In this document: positions 32,153 through 41,247 of the stretch, in pieces
Layout: each line of letters starts with the position of its first letter
Numbering within the stretch: position 1 is the stretch's first letter
DNA from: Variovorax jilinensis
Lineage (GTDB): Bacteria > Pseudomonadota > Gammaproteobacteria > Burkholderiales > Burkholderiaceae_C
Direction of reading: 5' to 3'
DNA: 64,000 bases
Assembly (NCBI RefSeq): GCF_030316885.1
Contig: NZ_JASZYQ010000001.1
Location: forward strand, 434,001 to 498,000
Notes under the pieces: model-generated
The model's input: only the letters and a program-made list of their open reading frames with translations
Databases searched by the model: none
What the model was told of the DNA's origin: nothing
Made by a program: the position numbers and the translations under genes

Positions 32153-35100
32153 ATGAATTCCTCGCTCGATCCGTCCATTGCGCAGCTTTTCCAGGGTCGG
32201 GTGCTGGCCCATCCCGATCGGATCGCGGTCGTGTTCGAAGGCCGCGAAGTGAGCTACGCCGAGCTCGACCGCGAAGCCGAGGCGATCGCGGCGCGGCTGC
32301 GCGCGCTCGGCGTGCAGCGCAACACGCTGGTCGGCCTGCACGTGGAGCGGTCAGTGGCGATGCTGGCCGCCATGCTCGCGATCCACAAGGCAGGCGGCGC
32401 CTACGTGCCGCTCGACCCTCAGTTTCCGCGCGAGCGGCTCGACCATATCGTCGAGGACGCCAGGCTGCAGTACCTGGTCCACTCGGGGCCGCTGAACTTG
32501 GGCACGGCGCCAGCCCATTGCATCGACCTCTCTCAGCCCGCGGCCGTGTCGCAGGGCGCCGCCCCGGCGCCGGCGATAGCAGCCGCTGACCCGCGCGACC
32601 TGGCCTACGTCATGTACACCTCGGGCTCCACGGGCAAGCCCAAGGGCGTGATGGTGCCGCACGGCGCGGTGAGCAACTTCCTGCTCAGCATGCAGGCCGA
32701 GCCGGGCCTGACCGAGGACGACGTGCTGCTGGCGGTCACCACGACCTCGTTCGACATCTCGGTGCTCGAGCTGTTCCTGCCTCTCGCGATCGGCGCCCGC
32801 ATCGCGCTGGCCTCCAAGAGCGAGGTGGTCGACGGCGAGAAGCTGGCGGCGCTGATCCGGTCGGTCGACGCCACCGTGATGCAGGCCACGCCGGCCACAT
32901 GGCGCATGCTGTTCCTGGCCGGCTGGACCGGCTCGCCGCGGCTCACGGTGCTGTGCGGCGGCGAGGCGCTCGACAACAAGCTGGCCGAGAAGCTGCACGG
33001 CGCCACGCGGGCGCTCTGGAACATGTACGGCCCGACCGAGACCACGGTCTGGTCGACCTGCTGCCGCATCGACGATCCGCTCGCGACGATCTCGGTCGGC
33101 CGGCCGATCCGCCGCACCACGGTCCATGTGCTCGACGACTACCTGATGCCGGTGGCCGACGGTGCCTCCGGCGAGCTCTACATCGGCGGTGCCGGCGTCA
33201 CGCTCGGCTACACGCAGGCCGCGCTGACCACGGCCCGCTTCGTCGCCGACCCTTTCTCCGACGATCCCGATGCGCGGCTCTACCGTACCGGCGACGTCGC
33301 TGCCTTCCTGCCCGACGGCTCGCTGCAGGTGGTGGGTCGCATGGACGAGCAGGTCAAGGTGCGCGGCTTCCGGGTCGAGCTCAACGACGTGCAGAAGCAC
33401 CTGCTCGACTGCCCCGGCATCGAGCAGGGCGCGGTGGTCTGCCAGGTCGATCCGGTGAGCGGCGCCCAGCTCGTCGCCTTCGTCATGACGCGGGCGCCCG
33501 GACAGCCGGATGCGAAGGCCGTGAAGGCCTTCCTGGCACAGCGACTTCCCGACTACATGGTGCCGACCAGCGTGATCCCGCTCGATCAGCTGCCGCTGAC
33601 GCCCAACGGCAAGGTCGACAAGAAGGCGCTGGCCGGCTTCGAGCGGCCGCAGGACGAGGACGACGGCCTGGCCGGCATCGCGCCGGACGATCTGCGCGGG
33701 CTGCTCACCACGATCGTCTCGCGGCTGGTGGGCCAGCCGCAGGTCAACCCGGACGCCAATCTGTTCGAGCTCGGCATCGATTCGCTGAAGGCCAACTACA
33801 TCGCTGCCACCTTCTCGCGCCGCTCGAGCTCGCGCCTGAGCGTGGGCGAGCTGTTCGAGCATCCGACCATCAATTCCCTGCTCGCGCACCAGGACGACAA
33901 GGACTACCTCCAGAAGGTCAAGACGACGGCGCGCGCACGCATGGCGCTGCAGCAGAAGAAGGGCGTGGGGCCCGCCGCCGACGAGGCGATCGCGATCGTC
34001 GGCATGGCCACGCGCCTGCCGGGCGCCGATTCGCTCGAGGAGTTCTGGTCGCTGCTGTCCGAGGGCCGCGAGACCGTGACCCGCTTCACGCCCGAGGAGG
34101 ACGACCCGGCGGTGGAGGCCGACCTGAGAGCCAATCCGAACTACGTGCGCGTGCGCGGCATGATCCGCAACCCCGAGCTGTTCGACGCCTCCTTCTTCGG
34201 CGTGCCGCCGAACGACGCCGCGGTGATGGATCCGCAGCAGCGCGTGTTCCTCGAGCTGTCGTGGGAGGCGATGGAGCGCGCCGGCTACGACCCCGACCGC
34301 TTCGAGGGCCTGATCGGCGTCTACGCCGGCATGGGCAACAACTTCTACTACTTCCACAACGTCTCGACCCGGCCCCAGCTGATCAGGATGGTGGGTGAGG
34401 TGCAGGTCGAGATCGGGCGCGAGAAGGACCATGTCGCCACGCTGGTCTCGCACAAGCTCAACCTGACCGGACCCAGCGTCAGCGTGCACACCGCCTGCTC
34501 GACCGGCCTCGTGAGCATCGACAACGCCTGCCACAGCCTGTTGAGCTACCAGTGCGACATGGCGCTGGCCGGCGCGATCGAGCTGCGCACGCCGCAGATG
34601 AGCGGCCAGCTGCACGAGCCCTCGGGCATCTTCACGGGCGATGGCCATTGCCGCCCGTTCTCCAACGATGCCAGCGGCACCATGTTCTCGGATGGCGCGG
34701 GCGTGGTGGTGCTCAAGCGCCTGAGCGATGCGGTGGCCGACCGCGACACCATCCTCGCGGTGATCAAGGGCTCGGCGGTCAATCACGACGGCGCCGGCAA
34801 GAAGAGCTACCTGGCGCCCAGCGTCAAGGGCCAGATGGAGGTGATCGCCACCGCGCAGGCGCGCGCCGGCATCAGCCCGTCGACCGTGAGCTACATGGAG
34901 GCGCACGGCACGGCCACGCCGGTGGGCGACCCGATCGAGTTCCAGGCGCTGCGCAACGTGTTCGAGATCGACAACGCGAAGCGCAACTTCTGCGCCCTCG
35001 GCTCGGTCAAGGGCAACGTCGGCCATCCGACCACGGCCGCGGGCGCGGTCGGCGTGATCAAGGCCGCGCTGGCGCTCACGCATCGGCAGATTCCGCCCCT

Positions 35101-38100
35101 CGTCAACTTCAGCGGCATCAATCCGAACATCGACATCGAGAACAGTCCGTTCTTCATCAACACGAAGCTGATCGACTGGGCCGCCACCGAACATCCGCGC
35201 CGGGTGGGCGTGAGCTCCTTCGGCTTCTGCGGCACCAATGCGCACGTGGTGATGGAAGAGGCGCCCGCGCCCGTGGCCGAGTCACGCGCGGCCGTCAGGC
35301 CCTGGCTGCCGATGCTGCTGTCGGCCGCCACCGAAACCGCGCTCGAGACGCTGGCTGCGCGCCAGTCGGCCGTGCTCGCCAGCGGCGCGGTCGCGCGGCC
35401 CGCCGACATGGCCTTCACGCTGGCGGTCGGTCGCAAGCGCCTCAGGCAGCGCAGCTTCGCGCTCTGCGACACGGCGCGGCCCGATGCACTGCATGACCTG
35501 GCGCCGGCGCGCAAGGCCGCGAGCCTCGCGGCGCCCGCACTCGCCTTCGTCTTCCCGGGCCAGGGCGCGCAGTACCTCGGCATGGGCCGCGACCTGTACG
35601 ACACCGAGCCCGCCTTTCGCGCCGCCTACGACCGCTGCGCCGACCTGATGCAGCCGCTGCTGGGCGTGGACCTGCGGCGCCTGGTGCTCGGCATCGGCGC
35701 CGAGGCCGACGATGCGGCCGCGCGCGAGCAGCGCCTGAATTCCACCGAGATCACGCAGCCCGCGATGTTCAGCATCGAGTTTGCGCTCGCGCAGCTCTGG
35801 CTCAGCTGGGGGCTGAAGCCCGCCACGCTGGCCGGTCACAGCATCGGCGAGTACGTCTGCGCGGTGCTGGCCGGCGTGTTCTCGCTCGAGGACGGTGCGC
35901 GCGTCATCGCGGCCCGCGGCCGGCTGATGGGGGCGCTGCCGCGCGGCACGATGCTCTCGGTGCGGCTCTCGCGGGAAGCGGCCGAGGCCGAGCTCGAAGG
36001 CACCGGCCTCTCGGTCGCTGCCATCAACAGCCCGGGCCTGTGCGTGGTCGCCGGCCCGACCGATGCCATCGACCGGCTCAAGGAAAAGCTCGACGCGCGC
36101 GGCACCCGCTCGCAGAAGCTCCACACCTCGCATGCCTTCCACACCTCGATGATGGCGCCGGCCTTGCCGCCCTTCCTCGACGTGCTGCAGGGCGTGGCGC
36201 TCAGCGCTCCCGCCATCCCGATCGTCTCGACCGTGACCGGTGTCGAGCTCACGGCCGCCCAGGCGCAGGACCCGATGTACTGGGCCTCGCACATCACGCT
36301 GCCGGTGAATTTCTCGGGCGCGATCCAGACGCTGTGGGGCACCGAGCAGCGCGTGCTGCTGGAGATCGGACCGCGCGGCTCGATGTCGGCGCTGGCGATG
36401 TCCCAGGTCGCGCATCGGGCGAGCCAGATCGCCATCGCCTCGCTCGAGGATTCGAGCGCCGATCACCTGGAGAGCCGCTCGCTGGCGCGCGCCGTCGGCC
36501 AGCTCTGGACCTTCCAGATCGAGCTGGACTGGGATGCTTATTTCGCGGGTGCAGCCGCGGGCCGCGTGCCGCTCGCGACCTATCCCTTCGAGCGCAAGCG
36601 CTACTGGGTCGATCCGCAGCAGGTGCGCGTGGTCGACGGCGCCCAGCCCGGCGCGGCGCAGCCGGCCGCACCGGCGGCGGCGGAGGCCACGGCGGCCGTC
36701 GAGGCCGATCCGGCAGCCGCGCGCGAGCAGATCGTGCTGGGCCTCAAGTCCATCCTCGAGGAAGTCTCGGGCGAGGACCTGCAGGCCGCCGAGACCAGCG
36801 CCACCTTCTTCGAGCTCGGCCTCGACAGCCTGCTGCTGACGCCGATCACCTACATGGTCAAGGAGCGCTTCGGCGTCGCCGTGACCTTCCGCCAGCTGCT
36901 GGGCGACCTGTCGACGCTCGACACGCTGTCGGCCTTCGTGGCCTCGGCGCTGCGCAAGGCGGGCGGCACCGCGGGCGCGTCCGTCGGCGCCGCGCCTGCC
37001 GCGGCCGCACCGACCGCCACCGCATCGGCTGCAGCCGTGGCGCCGACCGCTTCGGTCGCCGAAGCGCTGCCGGGCGCCGGCACGCGCACGTTCCCGACCA
37101 CGCCCGCTCAGCAGGCGATCCTGGCGCGCGAATCAGCCGATCCCGCACGCCGGCTCGCGCACATGGAGTCGGCGACCATCGAGCTCGACGGCGTGCTTGC
37201 CAGGGACTCGCTCGAGGCCGCGCTGCTGAGCCTGCTGCAATCGCACGACGCGCTGCGCGCCGGCTTCGATGCCGACGGCCGCACGATGCGCGTGGCAGAC
37301 AGGGCGCCCGCGCTCGACATCCGCTGGCTCGCGTCCGTGCCCGAGGGCCTGCAGGCGCTGATCGACGAGGAGATGCGCCGGCCCTTCGACATCGCCGCGG
37401 CGCCGCTGCTGCGCGTTGCCGTCGTCACGCTGCCGGGCGAGCGCCACCGGGTGCTGATGAGCGCGCATGCCGCGATCTGCGACGGCTGGTCGCTCGACGT
37501 GCTGATCGAGGAACTGGCGCAGGCCTACGGCCTGCACCTGAGCACCGGCAGCGTGCTGCCGATGCCGGCCGATGACTTCGAGCACTACGCTGCGAGCCAG
37601 CTCGCCAGGGTCGAGGGCGAAGAGGCGGCCAAACGCAAGACCTACTGGTCGCTCGAGCCCGAAGTGCCGCTGCCCGCGAAGCTCTTCCTGCCGCAGGCGG
37701 ATGCCGCTCCCGATGCCGCGCGCATCGAGCGCATCGGCTTCACGGTCGAGGCCGCGCAACTGGCTGCCCTCAAGGACGCCAGCATGGGCTGGCAGTGCAG
37801 CCTCTTCAACACGCTCTTCGGTGCCCTGCATGCGAGCTTCCATGCCCAGGACGGCGCATCGATGGTTCGCATCGCGACGCCTTTCGCGGGCCAGTCCAGC
37901 GCCAACATGCCGCGGCTGGTGGGCGCCTGCACGAATCTGCTGCCGATCGCCACCGCGGCCGACGCGTCCTTCGTCGGCCTGCTGCGCCAGCTGCAGGACA
38001 AGCTGATCGCCGCCTACGAGAACCAGGACGGCCAGGTCGATGCCGGCCCGGTGAGCTTCGTGCACATCAAGAGGCTCAAGCCCGCGGCCCAGGTGTTCGC

Positions 38101-38362
38101 CGGGCTGGCGGCCGACTACCGTTTCAACCGCCGTGTCGACGAGGTGAGCGACCTGTTGTTCGAGGTGCTCGAGTTCGAGGACAAGCTGGAAGTGGAATGC
38201 GCCTTCCGCGTGCCGAAGGTATCCTCCGCCGCGGCCGCGGCACTCCTGGCCGACTACGCGCAGGCCCTGGGCCGCATCGCCGAATCGGCCGCACCCTTCG
38301 GCGCACCCGTCGCTGCACCCGGCACGCCTGCGCGCGCATCCGAACTCAGCGATGCCACCTGA
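32153..38362 (+). CDS. Hybrid NRPS/type I PKS, A-T-KS-AT-T-C, with a mutated terminal C domain
   Basis: A 2069-residue megasynthase. Order: adenylation (~20-495, YTSGSTGKPKG near 155; code D-I-L-Q-C-G-M-V-W-K, glycine-like), carrier (Ser544 in GIDSL), ketosynthase (~610-1035; Cys782 in TACST, His918 in EAHGT, His958 in GNVGH), acyltransferase (~1130-1430; GHSIGEY Ser1230, HAFH 1327-1330 indicating malonyl-CoA), carrier (Ser1559 in GLDSL), then a condensation domain (~1645-2060) whose motif is HAAICDG (1772-1778): the second, catalytic His is Ala. There is no reductase, methyltransferase or thioesterase. The expected chemistry is glycine extended by one malonate, keeping the ketone. GGAGG precedes the ATG. 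Confidence 0.93.
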   Translation: MNSSLDPSIAQLFQGRVLAHPDRIAVVFEGREVSYAELDREAEAIAARLRALGVQRNTLVGLHVERSVAMLAAMLAIHKAGGAYVPLDPQFPRERLDHIVEDARLQYLVHSGPLNLGTAPAHCIDLSQPAAVSQGAAPAPAIAAADPRDLAYVMYTSGSTGKPKGVMVPHGAVSNFLLSMQAEPGLTEDDVLLAVTTTSFDISVLELFLPLAIGARIALASKSEVVDGEKLAALIRSVDATVMQATPATWRMLFLAGWTGSPRLTVLCGGEALDNKLAEKLHGATRALWNMYGPTETTVWSTCCRIDDPLATISVGRPIRRTTVHVLDDYLMPVADGASGELYIGGAGVTLGYTQAALTTARFVADPFSDDPDARLYRTGDVAAFLPDGSLQVVGRMDEQVKVRGFRVELNDVQKHLLDCPGIEQGAVVCQVDPVSGAQLVAFVMTRAPGQPDAKAVKAFLAQRLPDYMVPTSVIPLDQLPLTPNGKVDKKALAGFERPQDEDDGLAGIAPDDLRGLLTTIVSRLVGQPQVNPDANLFELGIDSLKANYIAATFSRRSSSRLSVGELFEHPTINSLLAHQDDKDYLQKVKTTARARMALQQKKGVGPAADEAIAIVGMATRLPGADSLEEFWSLLSEGRETVTRFTPEEDDPAVEADLRANPNYVRVRGMIRNPELFDASFFGVPPNDAAVMDPQQRVFLELSWEAMERAGYDPDRFEGLIGVYAGMGNNFYYFHNVSTRPQLIRMVGEVQVEIGREKDHVATLVSHKLNLTGPSVSVHTACSTGLVSIDNACHSLLSYQCDMALAGAIELRTPQMSGQLHEPSGIFTGDGHCRPFSNDASGTMFSDGAGVVVLKRLSDAVADRDTILAVIKGSAVNHDGAGKKSYLAPSVKGQMEVIATAQARAGISPSTVSYMEAHGTATPVGDPIEFQALRNVFEIDNAKRNFCALGSVKGNVGHPTTAAGAVGVIKAALALTHRQIPPLVNFSGINPNIDIENSPFFINTKLIDWAATEHPRRVGVSSFGFCGTNAHVVMEEAPAPVAESRAAVRPWLPMLLSAATETALETLAARQSAVLASGAVARPADMAFTLAVGRKRLRQRSFALCDTARPDALHDLAPARKAASLAAPALAFVFPGQGAQYLGMGRDLYDTEPAFRAAYDRCADLMQPLLGVDLRRLVLGIGAEADDAAAREQRLNSTEITQPAMFSIEFALAQLWLSWGLKPATLAGHSIGEYVCAVLAGVFSLEDGARVIAARGRLMGALPRGTMLSVRLSREAAEAELEGTGLSVAAINSPGLCVVAGPTDAIDRLKEKLDARGTRSQKLHTSHAFHTSMMAPALPPFLDVLQGVALSAPAIPIVSTVTGVELTAAQAQDPMYWASHITLPVNFSGAIQTLWGTEQRVLLEIGPRGSMSALAMSQVAHRASQIAIASLEDSSADHLESRSLARAVGQLWTFQIELDWDAYFAGAAAGRVPLATYPFERKRYWVDPQQVRVVDGAQPGAAQPAAPAAAEATAAVEADPAAAREQIVLGLKSILEEVSGEDLQAAETSATFFELGLDSLLLTPITYMVKERFGVAVTFRQLLGDLSTLDTLSAFVASALRKAGGTAGASVGAAPAAAAPTATASAAAVAPTASVAEALPGAGTRTFPTTPAQQAILARESADPARRLAHMESATIELDGVLARDSLEAALLSLLQSHDALRAGFDADGRTMRVADRAPALDIRWLASVPEGLQALIDEEMRRPFDIAAAPLLRVAVVTLPGERHRVLMSAHAAICDGWSLDVLIEELAQAYGLHLSTGSVLPMPADDFEHYAASQLARVEGEEAAKRKTYWSLEPEVPLPAKLFLPQADAAPDAARIERIGFTVEAAQLAALKDASMGWQCSLFNTLFGALHASFHAQDGASMVRIATPFAGQSSANMPRLVGACTNLLPIATAADASFVGLLRQLQDKLIAAYENQDGQVDAGPVSFVHIKRLKPAAQVFAGLAADYRFNRRVDEVSDLLFEVLEFEDKLEVECAFRVPKVSSAAAAALLADYAQALGRIAESAAPFGAPVAAPGTPARASELSDAT

Positions 38363-39284
38363 TCCTGCCCAACACCTGCCTTCGATGACCCACGCCTACC
38401 TGAACGGAATCGCCTACACGCTCGGCGAAGAAGAACGCAGCCACGAGACCGCCTCGGGCTTCGGCACGCTCAATGTCCCGAATCGCCCCGCGCTGTGGGG
38501 CTGGGGCCACTACCGCCAGGCGTCCGGCAGCGTGTTCGACCTGATGATCACCGCGGCCCGGCGCTCGCTGGAGGCCGCGCGCGTGAAGCCCGGCGAGATC
38601 GACATCGTCATCTTCTGCCATGCCACCGTGCCGCGCTACGAGGGCCCGCCGTCGGCAGCCGCCAGCCGCATGCTGGTCGAGCTCGGGCTCGGGCGTGCCT
38701 TCCCCGTTTCTGCCGGCCTGAACGGCTGCGCCGCGCTGCTGTGCGGCGTGGTGATGGCCGACGGCCTGGTCGCGGCCGGGCGTGCGCGCCGCGTGCTGGT
38801 GGTGGCCGGCGACGTGCATCCGGCAGACCAGAATCGCTTCCATCGCTATGCGATCTTCAGCGACGCCGCCTGCGCCTGCGTGGTCTCGTCGACTGCCACC
38901 GAGGGCGCCTTCGAACTGCTCGCCGCCGCCAGCGCGGTGGATGCCTCGGCCATGGCCGCCGATGCGGGCTTCAGCTCCGAGCTCGCGGCGCAGGTGAACC
39001 AGGCCATGCTGGTCGACGCCGGCATTCCGGCCTCCGATGTCGCGAAGGTCTTCTGCAACAACGTCTTCCTGCCGATCACGATGCTCAAGGAATCCGAAGG
39101 CGGCTTCGACGAAGGCCAGCTCTTCACCGACAACGTGAAGCGCATCGCACACTGCTATTCGGCCGATGCGCTGATCAACCTTGCCGACCACGCATCGGCC
39201 GGTGGTGTTCGGCGTGGCGGGCACTACGTGGTTGCGGCCGATTCGCCGGGCCTGCGCACGGGCGTGCTGCTGAAGGCCGTCTGA
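38352..39284 (+). CDS. KAS III (FabH)-like protein with a non-standard active site
   Basis: A 310-residue thiolase-fold protein of the 3-oxoacyl-ACP synthase III type. Counting from the inner ATG at 38385, the active-site Cys is Cys115 (GLNGCAALLCG). Where FabH has His (HQAN) this protein shows FCNNV, and where FabH has Asn (GNTS) it shows AHCYSAD, so the standard decarboxylating triad seems absent by eye alignment. Related KAS III-like acyltransferases such as CerJ use other residues for ester or amide transfer. The ATG at 38352 overlaps the NRPS/PKS stop; 38385 (MTHAYLNG) is the alternative start. It probably loads a starter acyl group or releases the product. Confidence 0.82.
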   Translation: MPPDPAQHLPSMTHAYLNGIAYTLGEEERSHETASGFGTLNVPNRPALWGWGHYRQASGSVFDLMITAARRSLEAARVKPGEIDIVIFCHATVPRYEGPPSAAASRMLVELGLGRAFPVSAGLNGCAALLCGVVMADGLVAAGRARRVLVVAGDVHPADQNRFHRYAIFSDAACACVVSSTATEGAFELLAAASAVDASAMAADAGFSSELAAQVNQAMLVDAGIPASDVAKVFCNNVFLPITMLKESEGGFDEGQLFTDNVKRIAHCYSADALINLADHASAGGVRRGGHYVVAADSPGLRTGVLLKAV

Positions 39285-39326
39285 AACGCGCAGGGCGGGC
39301 GCGTCCGCGTGGGTTCTAATCCGCGC

Positions 39327-40112
39327 ATGACTTCGACCTTCACGCCTGCCGACGACCTGCGCGTCGCCCATGCACTGGCCGACGCGGCCGCCTCGCATTC
39401 GCTGCGGCTGTTCCGCACGCCGCTCGACATCATCGCCAAGGCCGACGAGAGCCCGGTCACGCAGGCCGACCGCGCGGCCGAGACCGCGATGCGCGAGATC
39501 CTCGGCGCCGAGCGCGCGAGCGACGGCATCTATGGCGAGGAGCACGGCCGCGAGCGTCTCGATGCCGAGCGCATCTGGGTGCTCGATCCGATCGACGGCA
39601 CGCGCAGCTTCATCACCGGCTCGCCCCTGTGGGGCACGCTGATCGGACTGCTGCGGGACGGCCGGGTCGCGCTCGGCATGGTCGACATGCCGGTGCTCGG
39701 CGAGCGCTGGGTCGGCCAGGCCGGCGCGGGCGCGCAGCGCAACGGGCAGCCGGTGTCCGCCAGCCGGTGCACCCGCGTCGCCGAGGCGCGCATCGTGACC
39801 ACCTCGCCGGACATCTTCGCTGCCGCCGACTGGCAGGCCTTCGATCGCCTGAGCCGGCGCTGCGCGATGCGCCGCTTCGGCGGCGACTGCTACGGCTACG
39901 CGCAGCTCGCCGGCGGCACCATCGACCTGGTGGTCGAGACCGGCCTGCAGCCCTACGACTACCTCGGGCCCACGGGCCTGATCGAGGCCGCGGGCGGCAT
40001 CGTCACCGACTGGGAAGGCCGTCCGCTCGGCCTCGAGTCGGACGGCCGCGTGATCGCCGCCGCCACGCCAGAGCTGCACCGCGAGGCGCTCGCATTGCTG
40101 GCGCAGGGCTAA
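39327..40112 (+). CDS. hisN: Inositol monophosphatase-family enzyme, probably histidinol-phosphatase HisN
   Basis: A 261-residue Mg-dependent phosphatase. The metal site is complete: GEEHG near residue 69, DPIDGTRSF near residue 87 and a late PYDYLGPTGLIEAAGG. The sequence DPIDGTRSFITG and the overall length fit the HisN branch (histidinol-phosphate to histidinol) better than SuhB. It starts 42 bp after the KAS III-like gene on the same strand, so it may share the transcript, but it is most likely a primary-metabolism gene bordering the cluster. Confidence 0.85.
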   Translation: MTSTFTPADDLRVAHALADAAASHSLRLFRTPLDIIAKADESPVTQADRAAETAMREILGAERASDGIYGEEHGRERLDAERIWVLDPIDGTRSFITGSPLWGTLIGLLRDGRVALGMVDMPVLGERWVGQAGAGAQRNGQPVSASRCTRVAEARIVTTSPDIFAAADWQAFDRLSRRCAMRRFGGDCYGYAQLAGGTIDLVVETGLQPYDYLGPTGLIEAAGGIVTDWEGRPLGLESDGRVIAAATPELHREALALLAQG

Positions 40113-40121
40113 ACTGCGTCG

Positions 40122-40316
40122 ATGATTCGCTGGCTGATCGTCGTCGTCCTCGCGCTGGTGCTCATGAGCGGACTCACGGCCTGGCTGCGGCGCTTCGGCT
40201 TCGGGCGGCTGCCCGGCGATTTCGAGTTCCGTGCCTTCGGCCGCGACTGGCAGCTGCCGATCGCCAGCACGGTGTTGTTGAGCATGATCGCGGCCCTGGT
40301 CGCGCGATGGATCTGA
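40122..40316 (+). CDS. DUF2905 small membrane protein
   Basis: A 64-residue protein with two hydrophobic helices (residues 4-22 and about 48-62) joined by the loop GFGRLPGDFEFRAFGRDWQLPI. The GRLPGD loop is the DUF2905 signature. Function unknown. It sits 9 bp after hisN and 4 bp before the ROK gene, in one run. Confidence 0.85.
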   Translation: MIRWLIVVVLALVLMSGLTAWLRRFGFGRLPGDFEFRAFGRDWQLPIASTVLLSMIAALVARWI

Positions 40317-40320
40317 TTCG

Positions 40321-41247
40321 ATGAGAGCCTGTGTGGATGTCGGCGGCACCAAGGTCGCCGTGAGCCTTTCCGCTGCCGATGGGGCGCCGCTGCTGGGCCG
40401 CCGCAGCGAACCCACCGCCAAGACCGGCAGCAATGACGCGGTCGGCCTGCAGATCCTGCGGCTGGTCGACGAGGTCTGTGCCGAGCAGGGCATCGACCCG
40501 GCCACGATCGACTGCATCGGCGTCTCGTCGGCCGGGCCCTTCGAGCTGCACGACGGCATGGTGGAACTGGCCGCGCCCAACATCTGCGGCGGCATTGCAG
40601 GCCCGGCGCGCGGCCTGCCCAACGACTGGATGACCGCCGTGATCGAGGCGCCGCTGCGCCGGCGCTTCGCGCGCGTGCGGGTCGAGAACGACGCCATCGC
40701 CGCGCTCGAGGCCGAGCGCCGCTGGGGCGCGCTGCAGGGCCTCGACCATTGCGCCTACGTCACCTGGAGCACCGGCGTCGGCATCGGCCTGTGTGTCGAC
40801 GGCCACGTGCTGCACGGCAAGAACGGCAATGCCGGCCATGCGGGTCACAGTTTCGTGAGCGACGACGACCCGCAGGCGCTGTGCGGCTGCGGCAACCACG
40901 GCGACGTCGAGGGCCTGGTCGCGGGCAATGCGGTGGCGCGCCGGTTCGGCCAGCCCGCGGCCGATCTGTTCGCGGCCGCGGCGCGCGGCGATGCCGAGGC
41001 AATCGCCACCACCGACGCGCTCTGCCGCGTGATGGGGCGGATGCTCTACAACCTGGTGGTCACGCTCGACCTGCAGCGCATCAGCCTCGGGGGCAGCGTG
41101 TTCTGGCACAACCGCGATTTCCTGCTTCCACGGCTGCAGGCCGAGATCGACGGCCGGCTCGCAGCCCTGACGCGCGGGAGCCTGCTGGTGGCGGCCGGCC
41201 TCGGCGATCGGGTCGGCGACTACGCCGCGCTCGCGCTGGTCGACTGA
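40321..41247 (+). CDS. ROK-family sugar kinase-like protein
   Basis: A 308-residue ROK protein. DVGGTKVAV binds phosphate, VENDAIAALEAE and STGVGIGLCVDG are the sugar and ATP motifs, and GHAGH is the ROK His region. The zinc motif, normally CxCGxxGCxE, reads CGCGNHGDVE, with the third Cys replaced by Asp. Probable glucokinase or related sugar kinase; there is no DNA-binding domain, so it is not a NagC-type repressor. Its end overlaps the convergent MocR gene by 28 bp. Confidence 0.87.
   Translation: MRACVDVGGTKVAVSLSAADGAPLLGRRSEPTAKTGSNDAVGLQILRLVDEVCAEQGIDPATIDCIGVSSAGPFELHDGMVELAAPNICGGIAGPARGLPNDWMTAVIEAPLRRRFARVRVENDAIAALEAERRWGALQGLDHCAYVTWSTGVGIGLCVDGHVLHGKNGNAGHAGHSFVSDDDPQALCGCGNHGDVEGLVAGNAVARRFGQPAADLFAAAARGDAEAIATTDALCRVMGRMLYNLVVTLDLQRISLGGSVFWHNRDFLLPRLQAEIDGRLAALTRGSLLVAAGLGDRVGDYAALALVD

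Noticed and set aside
21562-38362. Possibility that the cluster encodes a variochelin-type siderophore
   Set aside because: No hydroxamate or hydroxy-aspartate tailoring genes, TonB receptor or siderophore transporter lie near the arms, and the A-domain codes look glycine-like.
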